DNA of 64,000 nucleotides from Salinimonas profundi (GTDB lineage Bacteria > Pseudomonadota > Gammaproteobacteria > Enterobacterales > Alteromonadaceae), in assembly GCF_014750655.1 (NCBI RefSeq), contig NZ_JABBXD010000003.1:62001-126000 (forward strand), written 5' to 3'. Within the stretch, counting starts at the first letter, position 1. The number at the start of each line of letters is the position of its first letter. Of this stretch, positions 57,183 to 64,000 are shown piece after piece. The translations under genes were made by a program, and so were the position numbers. Below the pieces are notes generated by a model. It searched no databases and was not told the DNA's origin. It saw only the letters and a program-made list of their open reading frames with translations.

Positions 57183-57905
57183 ATGGGTCAGGAAACATCA
57201 AAAATTCTTGTGGTGGATGATGATATGCGCTTGCGCGGATTGCTGGAGCGCTACCTCATTGAACAGGGTTTTCAGGTGCGCACCGCTGCGGATGCGGAAC
57301 AAATGAATCGCCTGCTGGAGCGCGAGAATTTTCATTTGATGGTGTTAGATCTGATGTTGCCCGGTGAAGACGGCTTATCAATATGCCGTCGTTTGCGCCA
57401 AAGCGAAAGTGACCTTCCCATTATTATGCTGACGGCCAAAGGCGATGAGGTAGACCGTATCATCGGCCTTGAGATGGGCGCCGATGATTATCTGCCCAAA
57501 CCATTCAATCCACGCGAACTGCTGGCGCGAGCGAAAGCGGTGTTACGTCGTAAAGTACAGGATGCGCCCGGCGCACCCTCGCGCGGTGAGCAGGTGATCG
57601 AATTCGCCAGCTACAAACTGAATCTGGCCACCCGGGAGATGACCGACAATGGCAAACCGCTGTCACTGACCAGCGGTGAATTTGCCGTACTTAAATCCCT
57701 TGTCACGCATCCCCGGGAACCGCTGTCACGGGATAAGCTGATGAACCTGGCCCGTGGCCGCGATTACAGTGCACTTGAACGAAGCATTGATGTGCAGGTG
57801 TCACGTTTACGCCGTATGCTGGAAACCGACCCGGCCAATCCGCGCTATATTCAGACCGTATGGGGGTTAGGCTATGTTTTTGTTCCCGATGGTGAGGCAC
57901 AGTAA
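57183..57905 (+). CDS. ompR: Response regulator OmpR
   Basis: 240 residues from ATG 57183 (AGGAT upstream); the frame extends 22 codons earlier. The receiver domain has the acidic 'VVDDDMRLRGLLERYL', phospho-Asp in 'MVLDLMLPGEDGL' and Lys in 'DYLPKPFNPRELL'. The C-terminal winged helix has 'SGEFAVLKSLVTHPREPLSRDKLM' and 'RSIDVQVSRLRRMLETDP'. It controls porins and osmotic response with EnvZ. envZ follows 18 bases later. Confidence 0.97.
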   Translation: MGQETSKILVVDDDMRLRGLLERYLIEQGFQVRTAADAEQMNRLLERENFHLMVLDLMLPGEDGLSICRRLRQSESDLPIIMLTAKGDEVDRIIGLEMGADDYLPKPFNPRELLARAKAVLRRKVQDAPGAPSRGEQVIEFASYKLNLATREMTDNGKPLSLTSGEFAVLKSLVTHPREPLSRDKLMNLARGRDYSALERSIDVQVSRLRRMLETDPANPRYIQTVWGLGYVFVPDGEAQ

Positions 57906-57923
57906 TCCAGCGGGTACCCATTA

Positions 57924-59234
57924 ATGCGGTTTTTACCTAAAAGTGCGTTTGGTCAGACAGTATTGCTGATTGGTATGCTGTTACTGATTAATCAGGTTGT
58001 CAGTTACCTGTCGGTGACCTACTACTTTATCCGGCCGACCTCTGCCCAAATCAACAGTCTGCTGGCCACGCAGGTCCAAAGCATGCTGGCGCAGGACATT
58101 CTTGATGCCAGTCGAAGTAAACAGATTGAATTCAGTCGTCAGACAGGAATTAAGATCCTTCCGACGAATGCCGCCGTCGAACAGGGTCTGGACGGCGCGA
58201 CCCCTTACCGCTTTATGTCTAATCAGGTGTCTGAACAGTTGCTGCAGCGTGCTGATGTGCGTATTAGTACACCTGCTGATGATGCGGCAGAAGGCGAGCC
58301 ATATCAGGTGTGGATTTCATTAAAAGCGCAGCCGGATACCTGGATCCTGATCCCGTTATCCGGCTGGGCAAATGCAGACATCTCACCACTGACGATATAT
58401 CTGATGGTAATAGGTATTTTAAGTGTGGTCGGCGGCTGGTTGTTTGTAAGGCGATTAAACCGGCCCTTGCATGCCTTGCAAAAAGCGGCATTGGAGGTGG
58501 GTAAAGGCCGCTTCCCGCCGCCCTTAGAAGAGCAGGGTAGCGCGGAAATTATCGAAGTGACCCGCGCTTTTAACCGTATGAATCAGGGCATTAAACAGCT
58601 GGAAAACGACCGCACCCTGATGACGGCAGGTATTTCTCATGATTTACGCACACCACTGACCCGGATTCGGCTGGCGACTGAAATGCTTTCGCAGGAAAAC
58701 GAATGGATCCGGGAGGGCATTGTCAATGATATCGAAGATATGAATGCCATCATTGACCAGTTTATTGATTATGCACGCGTAGACTCATCAGCACGTTACG
58801 AACCTACAGATTTAAACGATTTGATCAATGAACTGACCCAGGCCAGACATGTTGAAGAAACTCATCAGATCACACTCAAACTGGGTGAGTTACCCACCAG
58901 TACCTTAAGTCGTATCGGCATTAAACGGGTGCTCGATAATCTGATTGAGAATGCATTTCGCTACGGAAGCGACAAAATTACAATCACCAGCTATTTTGAT
59001 AAAAAGTCGCGCCGGATTTATTGTAAAGTCAGGGACTTCGGGCCGGGTATACCGGCGAAAAACCTAGCGAACGTGTTTTCACCTTTTATTCAGGGTGATA
59101 AAGCGCGGGGCAGCATTGGATCAGGGCTGGGACTGGCGATCTCCCGCCGGATTATTTCCGGGCACCATGGAGATATTGAGTTACGTAATCATCCCGAGCA
59201 GGGGCTTATTGCCGAATTCTGGTTGCCCGTCTAG
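57924..59234 (+). CDS. envZ: Osmosensor histidine kinase EnvZ
   Basis: 436 residues. TM helices at about 10-32 and 155-175 flank a periplasmic domain. A HAMP domain ('[23 protein letters not shown]', about 174-225) is followed by the phospho-acceptor '[21 protein letters not shown]' (His about 238) and the ATP-binding N, G1 and G2 boxes ('[10 protein letters not shown]', 'DFGPGIP', '[12 protein letters not shown]'). It phosphorylates OmpR in response to osmolarity. Confidence 0.97.
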   Translation: MRFLPKSAFGQTVLLIGMLLLINQVVSYLSVTYYFIRPTSAQINSLLATQVQSMLAQDILDASRSKQIEFSRQTGIKILPTNAAVEQGLDGATPYRFMSNQVSEQLLQRADVRISTPADDAAEGEPYQVWISLKAQPDTWILIPLSGWANADISPLTIYLMVIGILSVVGGWLFVRRLNRPLHALQKAALEVGKGRFPPPLEEQGSAEIIEVTRAFNRMNQGIKQLENDRTLMTAGISHDLRTPLTRIRLATEMLSQENEWIREGIVNDIEDMNAIIDQFIDYARVDSSARYEPTDLNDLINELTQARHVEETHQITLKLGELPTSTLSRIGIKRVLDNLIENAFRYGSDKITITSYFDKKSRRIYCKVRDFGPGIPAKNLANVFSPFIQGDKARGSIGSGLGLAISRRIISGHHGDIELRNHPEQGLIAEFWLPV

Positions 59235-59296
59235 CCAACGCTGATCACCAGCGCTATGGTATACTTATTCTGTATTCGCATTATTAGGATGTTTTT

Positions 59297-60784
59297 ATGA
59301 GACGGATTTTTCATGTCTTTATTTATCTCTTATGTCTTGGCGGTTTTATGCATACCGCCGCTGCAGAAGCGCCTCCTGAATGGGCCATCGAGCGCATTGA
59401 TAATCATTTGACGCGCAGTGTTGAAAACGGCTTTTCCGGCGCGGTACTCATTGCCGATGGTAATAAAATCATCCTGAAAAAAGGCTATGGTGACGCAGAT
59501 CGGCTGGCGGAAACGCCGATTACCACAGCCACCCTGTTCGATATTGGCTCAGTGACCAAACAGTTTACGGCTGCCGCCATCCTGTTGCTGGAAAAAGACG
59601 GCAAGCTGAGTGTGGATGATACGCTGGCGCGCTATTTTCCCACTGTGCCTGAAGATAAGCAGCGAATTACGGTGCACCAGCTACTCACACACTCTTCCGG
59701 ACTGCCGGGCGGAGTAGGCATCGATGATTTCACGCATATTGATACAGATAAATTTTTTACCCGTGTCATGAACATGGAGTTACTTAGTCAACCTGGTGAG
59801 ACGTATCACTATTCCAATGTTGGTTATAGTCTGCTGGCCCGTATTATTGAGTTAAGTACCAGCCAATCCTACGAAACATTTCTTCAGGAGCGCTTATTTC
59901 AGCCGGCGGACATGCAGCACACAGGTTACCTGCAAAGTAAAAGCAAAGATGGCGAGGCGGCACTGGGGTATCGCGCTGGTGTCGTTGAGGTACCCACTAC
60001 CCTGTCACGCTATCGAACTGATCAGAAAATTGCCTGGAGCCTGAAAGGTAATGGCGGCCTGATTTCTTCGTTGGACGATATGTATAACTGGTATCTGGCG
60101 CTGCGTAACCATGTCATTCTGGATAAAGAACAGGTCGGACGATTGACGACCGGCTATATCAGCCAGAATGTCGATAACAAAGACATCAAATATGGTTACG
60201 GCTGGAGCGTATTTGCCTCACCCAAAGACACCAAGATGGTCGGTCATAATGGTTCAAACGGCATTTACTATTTTGACCTGAGATGGTTACAGGAAGAAGA
60301 TCTGGCCATTATTTACGCCTCAAATGCGATGGTTCAGGGCACACCAAGCATTAGTGAAAATATTGAACTGATGCTGTTCGATAATGTGTTTAATCCGCCC
60401 TCGTTTGCTGCCGGTCCGGTCACCGAGATTCTGCGCTATGCGGTTTCCTTCACGGGCACGCCGGCCAGTCTAAAACAGCGGGTCAAGGCGCAGTTTGAGG
60501 CGCAGACACAGGAACGTTATGTTTTAAATCGCGCCGGTCTTGCTTTGCTGGAAGTCAACCAGCCGGCGCGGGCCATTGCATTGCTGTCGTTAAACGTTGA
60601 GTTGTTCGAGAATGATGGCAACCTGTGGGACAGTCTGGGTGAAGCCTACCTGGCAGCCAATCAGCTCGATGATGCAAAACGTTGCTTTGTCAACGCGTTG
60701 GTTATGGCGCCTGACACCCGGTGTTACTGGTGTGATAACTCCAAGGCAAAGTTAACGGCGATTAAAGATAAGCTCCGCCGCTAG
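59297..60784 (+). CDS. Exported serine hydrolase with C-terminal TPR-like region
   Basis: 495 residues. A signal peptide (about 1-23, ending AAA-EA) precedes a class-C/PBP fold with SVTK (S-x-x-K, about 84-87), YSN (Y-x-N, about 173) and HNG near 314. The extra part from about 380 to the end has TPR-like helices ('RYVLNRAGLALLEVNQPARAI', 'LWDSLGEAYLAANQLDDAKRCF'). Such hydrolase-TPR fusions are common in Alteromonadales, and the substrate is unknown. It lies just downstream of envZ (62 bases) and is convergent with a LysR gene. Confidence 0.88.
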   Translation: MRRIFHVFIYLLCLGGFMHTAAAEAPPEWAIERIDNHLTRSVENGFSGAVLIADGNKIILKKGYGDADRLAETPITTATLFDIGSVTKQFTAAAILLLEKDGKLSVDDTLARYFPTVPEDKQRITVHQLLTHSSGLPGGVGIDDFTHIDTDKFFTRVMNMELLSQPGETYHYSNVGYSLLARIIELSTSQSYETFLQERLFQPADMQHTGYLQSKSKDGEAALGYRAGVVEVPTTLSRYRTDQKIAWSLKGNGGLISSLDDMYNWYLALRNHVILDKEQVGRLTTGYISQNVDNKDIKYGYGWSVFASPKDTKMVGHNGSNGIYYFDLRWLQEEDLAIIYASNAMVQGTPSISENIELMLFDNVFNPPSFAAGPVTEILRYAVSFTGTPASLKQRVKAQFEAQTQERYVLNRAGLALLEVNQPARAIALLSLNVELFENDGNLWDSLGEAYLAANQLDDAKRCFVNALVMAPDTRCYWCDNSKAKLTAIKDKLRR

Positions 60785-60794
60785 CCCCTTACTA

Positions 60795-61733
60795 TTAGTC
60801 GGCAGCACGTGCGCAGGTTTGGGCATGTTCTGCCAGGATGGTACTTATTTCACTGCGTATCCATTTTCTTAATGGATCTTCATGGGTACGGGGATGCCAG
60901 ACCTGTTCAATACGGGCGGGTTGAATGTCGAGCGGCGCTGCGTGCATCTCAAAAGCCGGGTCGGCAGCACATATATGCACGGCAACTGGTTCCAGACAGG
61001 TCAGCAACATATCTGAGTCTTTAACAACATAGGGCAAGGTCAGAAAGCTTGAAGCACCGGCTACGACCTGCCGGCTCAGCCCCTGCTTTTCCAGCGCTTT
61101 GTCCATAACACCCAAAAGATCGCCGGTCAGCGTCGTCACCACATGTTTGCAACGCAAAAAATTGGTCAGTGTCCGGGCATGGCCCCAATACTGATTCTGA
61201 CGATCGCTAAGCACGACAAACCTGAATTGCGACAGTGCCTGTCTGAAAAGGTGGCTGGGCAGGTGCGTAAAGAAGCCGGCTATAGCGATATCACAATCGC
61301 CGTTTTCCAATGCTTTTGCCGGCAGCTCACCAGTGGTATTACGCACCACAATTCGTACCTTCGGCGCGACCTCCTGGACCCGCCTTATCAACCGTGGTAG
61401 TAGCATCAACTCCATGAAATCCGTGGAGTATAGCCGAATCGTGTCGGTGCGCGACGCAAAATCGTCTTCGCTGCTTCGTACATAAAAGCGCTCTAAAGAC
61501 TTCACCAGTCTGCATACATCTTCAGCCAGTATGTCCGCTTTGGGCGTAGGTGTCAGACCGCGCCCTGTTCTTACAAAGAGTGGATCATCAAACTCATTTC
61601 GCAGCTTCTTTAGCTTATGGCTTAACGCCGGCTGACTCAGATTCATCCGCACTGACGCTCGGCTCAGGCTCCGTTCCTCGTAAAGCACGGTAAACAACAT
61701 TAACAGATTAAAGTCTTTCGACGCGATATTCAT
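60795..61733 (-). CDS. LysR-family regulator divergent from the OYE oxidoreductase
   Basis: 312 residues. The HTH 'RSLSRASVRMNLSQPALSHKLKKL' (about 22-45) is followed by 'FDDPLFVRTGRGLTPTPKADIL', a form typical of NodD/NahR-like LysR proteins. The effector domain includes 'DTIRLYSTDFMELMLLPRLI' and 'CDIAIAGFFTHLPSHLFRQAL'. It probably controls the divergent flavin oxidoreductase 165 bases away; its ligand is unknown. Confidence 0.9.
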   Translation of the reverse strand: MNIASKDFNLLMLFTVLYEERSLSRASVRMNLSQPALSHKLKKLRNEFDDPLFVRTGRGLTPTPKADILAEDVCRLVKSLERFYVRSSEDDFASRTDTIRLYSTDFMELMLLPRLIRRVQEVAPKVRIVVRNTTGELPAKALENGDCDIAIAGFFTHLPSHLFRQALSQFRFVVLSDRQNQYWGHARTLTNFLRCKHVVTTLTGDLLGVMDKALEKQGLSRQVVAGASSFLTLPYVVKDSDMLLTCLEPVAVHICAADPAFEMHAAPLDIQPARIEQVWHPRTHEDPLRKWIRSEISTILAEHAQTCARAAD

Positions 61734-61898
61734 AATTTGGAATAGCTTTATTTAAAACATTCATTTTTTATATGAACAATCATCCTTATTTACAGTACGT
61801 ATCGCAAGTTATCTCTTGCCCCCTTAAATCACCGGGCTACAGCGCCAGTAATAACCGCGCTTAGTGCCTTCATTAATATAAAGAAGGAATACCTGTTT

Positions 61899-63005
61899 AT
61901 GTCAGCATTGTTCGACACATTTACGCTAAAAGATGTGACCCTGCGCAACCGTATCGCTGTTCCCCCCATGTGCCAGTACAGCGCAGAGGATGGATTTGTG
62001 AACCAGTGGCATGAAGCAAACTACCAGTCATTCGCCCGTGGTGGCGCAGGACTGGTAATTGTGGAGGCCACAGCCGTTTCACCCGAAGGCCGTATTTCTC
62101 CGGAAGATTTGGGTATCTGGAAAGATGAACATGTCGCCGGCCTGACCAACATCGCTCAGCGCATCAAAGACCAAGGCGCTGTCGCCGGGATTCAGATTGC
62201 TCATGCAGGCCGTAAAGCTTCTGCAAACAGCCCGTGGAATGGCGATGATCATCTGGCAGAAGACGATCCCAAAGGCTGGCCGATTATTGGTCCCTCAGCC
62301 GAGCCTTTTGGTGCTAACTTACCCCGTACCCCTGAAGCGATGACTAAAGCCGATATTGAGCGGGTAAAAGCAGATTTTGTCGCCGGGGCGAAACGCGCGC
62401 TGGACGCAGGGTTTGAGTGGCTGGAGCTGCACTTCGCCCACGGTTATCTGGCGCAAAGCTTTTTCTCCAGGCATGCCAATACCCGTACCGATGAGTACGG
62501 TGGCGATGCGCAAGGCCGTGGTCGTTTTCTGCTGGAAACCTTAGAGGCAGTGCGTGAGGTTTGGCCGGAAAATCTGCCGCTGACCATCCGCTTTGGTGTG
62601 ATTGAATATGATGGCGAGGATGAACGGACACAGGCGGAATCTATTGAGCTGGTTAAACAGTTTAAAGCCAGGGGCGCTGATTTTGTCAGTGTGAGTGTAG
62701 GTTTTAATACCCCAGATGCCAATATCCCGTGGGGGCCTGCTTTTCTCGCCCCTGTCGCTGAGCGGGTACGTCGCGAAGCAGAGATTCCGGTCGCCACTGC
62801 CTGGGGTGTGGACACACCGGAACTGGCCAATGAAACCGTTGAAAAAGAGCAGCTGGATTTGGTCATGGTAGGCCGGATGCATCTGACCAACCCACACTGG
62901 ACATACTTTGCGGCCAAAACACTTGGCGTTGAACAACCTTCATGGGTAATGCCTGCGCCTTATGCGCACTGGCTGCAACGCTATGCGCCATCTGATGAGC
63001 GCTAA
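61899..63005 (+). CDS. NADH:flavin oxidoreductase, Old Yellow Enzyme (NamA/YqjM-like)
   Basis: 368 residues. FMN-binding TIM barrel with 'FTLKDVTLRNRIAVPPMCQYS' (the Cys of PPMCQYS tunes the flavin in YqjM-type enzymes), 'GIQIAHAGRKAS' with substrate-binding His, and the 'FLELHFAHGYLAQSFFSRHAN' region, ending with 'VDTPELANETVEKEQLDLVMVGR' read as short motifs. It reduces activated alkenes with NAD(P)H. A terminator follows the stop. Transcription is divergent from a LysR gene. Confidence 0.94.
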   Translation: MSALFDTFTLKDVTLRNRIAVPPMCQYSAEDGFVNQWHEANYQSFARGGAGLVIVEATAVSPEGRISPEDLGIWKDEHVAGLTNIAQRIKDQGAVAGIQIAHAGRKASANSPWNGDDHLAEDDPKGWPIIGPSAEPFGANLPRTPEAMTKADIERVKADFVAGAKRALDAGFEWLELHFAHGYLAQSFFSRHANTRTDEYGGDAQGRGRFLLETLEAVREVWPENLPLTIRFGVIEYDGEDERTQAESIELVKQFKARGADFVSVSVGFNTPDANIPWGPAFLAPVAERVRREAEIPVATAWGVDTPELANETVEKEQLDLVMVGRMHLTNPHWTYFAAKTLGVEQPSWVMPAPYAHWLQRYAPSDER

Positions 63006-63060
63006 TCGACAGGTCACAGGCATGACACCCTGAACCGGTGATATAACAGAAAGTAAGCAC

Positions 63061-63087
63061 AACGCTACCTTCGGGTAGCGTTTTTTT
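63061..63087 (+). terminator. Terminator between the OYE gene and the last LysR gene
   Basis: AACGCTACC (63061-63069) pairs perfectly with GGTAGCGTT (63074-63082) around a TTCG loop, followed by T7. Lies between convergent genes. Confidence 0.94.
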
Positions 63088-63091
63088 GTGC

Positions 63092-63991
63092 CTACACGTT
63101 ACCCAGCTGCGCCTGTAGCACAGGAATAAGGGTGTGTATCCGGGCCGGTAAATCGCGGTCACTGCGGTAAACCAGATACAACGGCTCTTCAATGAGCGGA
63201 ATGTTTCCCATCACACTGAGTGCGGCGTTGTAAACGCTGGCATCCAACACGCTGCGCGGTAATACAGTAAAGCCCAGTCCCATTGATACCGGTAACAGAA
63301 TTTCATGAATCTGATTCACAAAACTCTGTGTGGGAATGTTATTGAATGGCACCGCTTGCAGATCATCCGACTCACTGTGCCTTAAATATAAATTGGTGTA
63401 ATAGTCGCTGTCGGGGTGGCGAACTATTCCCAGTTCAAACAAATAATCTGCCAGCGCCTGCGCACCCTGCGGTCGGCTTGCCGGTACAATAATAGCGATG
63501 GCTTCGCGGCCGATATTTCTGGCTTCAAAGCCTAATGTGTCCGGTTTTTCTGTCACGATTCCCAGATCAATCTGATTATCTTTAATAGCTGTAAGGATGC
63601 TTTGATAGGGTGCGGCCTGCAGATGAATACGCAGCCCCGGATACGTCTGTTGCTCCTCCAATAATCTGGCATATAAGCGAATAGCGCTGGAGCCGGAACA
63701 GGCGATTCGACAGGTGCCACTGTACGGATCATCTGCGCCAAGCTGCATCAACATTTGCTGCTCTCTATCTTCGATATCCTGAGCGTAGGTATACAGTTTC
63801 TCGCCCTGCATAGTCAGCGTAAAGGCTTTACCGTTGCGTTTTATCAACGGAAAACCACAGGCAGACTCGAGTTTTTGAATGTGCTGACTCACCCCGGGCT
63901 GAGTCATAAACAGCTTTTCAGCGGTACGGGTAAAGTGACCTGTTTCCACCAGCACACGAAATGTATGTAACCAGACCGGATTCATTTTCAT
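63092..63991 (-). CDS. LysR-family transcriptional regulator
   Basis: 299 residues. The HTH 'HFTRTAEKLFMTQPGVSQHIQKLE' (about 19-42) and the following 'FPLIKRNGKAFTLTMQGEKLY' are typical. The effector domain has 'CRIACSGSSAIRLYARLLEEQ', 'IDLGIVTEKPD' and 'SMGLGFTVLPRSV'. The ligand is unknown. Convergent with the OYE gene, so its target may lie to the right of the window. The gene is complete within it. Confidence 0.92.
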   Translation of the reverse strand: MKMNPVWLHTFRVLVETGHFTRTAEKLFMTQPGVSQHIQKLESACGFPLIKRNGKAFTLTMQGEKLYTYAQDIEDREQQMLMQLGADDPYSGTCRIACSGSSAIRLYARLLEEQQTYPGLRIHLQAAPYQSILTAIKDNQIDLGIVTEKPDTLGFEARNIGREAIAIIVPASRPQGAQALADYLFELGIVRHPDSDYYTNLYLRHSESDDLQAVPFNNIPTQSFVNQIHEILLPVSMGLGFTVLPRSVLDASVYNAALSVMGNIPLIEEPLYLVYRSDRDLPARIHTLIPVLQAQLGNV

Positions 63992-64000
63992 AATTTAAAT

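Overview
The window looks like a chromosomal segment of a marine gammaproteobacterium of the Alteromonadales (Alteromonas/Salinimonas-like). This is inferred from gene order (glmU-glmS, groESL-fxsA-cutA-dsbD, aroQ-accB-accC, prmA-dusB-fis-purH-purD, ompR-envZ), from moderate GC content, and from the large TonB-dependent receptor with an N-terminal carboxypeptidase-like domain. No database was searched; every family call rests on reading motifs and on general knowledge. No rRNA, tRNA, CRISPR array, transposase or integrase was found.

Left part (1-12.7 kb): a partial methionine aminopeptidase gene overlaps a small ParD-like gene. After it comes about 1.2 kb of decayed sequence holding a glycine-rich coding remnant and a small membrane protein. 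Three exported proteins follow, all on the minus strand: a histidine acid phosphatase (phytase/MINPP-like), a TonB-dependent receptor and a purple-acid-phosphatase-like metallophosphoesterase. Together they suggest scavenging of a phosphomonoester. Next is amino-sugar synthesis (glmU, a Gfo/Idh-type oxidoreductase, a DeoR-type regulator, glmS).

12.8-26 kb: a membrane-anchored GGDEF-like protein with a degenerate motif; a tightly coupled alkylation-repair set (Ada-AlkA fusion, Ogt, EamA transporter); a secreted serine hydrolase; speA; a three-subunit molybdenum aldehyde/xanthine oxidoreductase of the PaoABC type; and DoxX with a divergent LysR regulator.

26-32.7 kb is the most accessory-looking part. 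A roughly 3.6 kb gene for a repeat-rich (FG-GAP/VCBS) surface lipoprotein lies between two copies of the 3' end of ppiC. Its lipoprotein signal peptide is separated from the rest of the reading frame by a run of 11 C residues that leaves it one base out of frame. This is either a phase-variation switch in the OFF state or a sequence error. An exported protease, an unknown exported protein and an exported cupin follow.

32.8-41 kb: groESL with a strong heat-shock promoter match and an unusual leader carrying two hairpins, then fxsA, cutA, dsbD, an M23 peptidase, aroQ and accBC. Between accC and prmA (41-48 kb) lies a set of less common genes: a DUF4239-like membrane protein, an unknown protein, a DUF2805/TIGR03643 protein, a FAN1-type VRR-NUC nuclease fused to a DnaQ-type exonuclease with a LexA-box-like site in front, a small HNH protein, a CPXCG protein, a flavin reductase, a HiPIP and an exported solute-binding protein. 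An orphan minus-strand terminator at 42.3 kb may mark a small RNA.

48-64 kb: prmA, dusB-fis, purH, a methyltransferase-like protein with a signal peptide, purD, a phosphoribulokinase, an NhaD antiporter with a perfect FNR-type box upstream, ompR-envZ, a serine hydrolase with a TPR-like tail, and two LysR regulators flanking an Old-Yellow-Enzyme-type oxidoreductase.

Most interesting items: the C11 switch inside the ppiC-bracketed locus, the FAN1-DnaQ fusion with its SOS-type operator, the two-hairpin groESL leader, and the phosphatase/receptor cluster.
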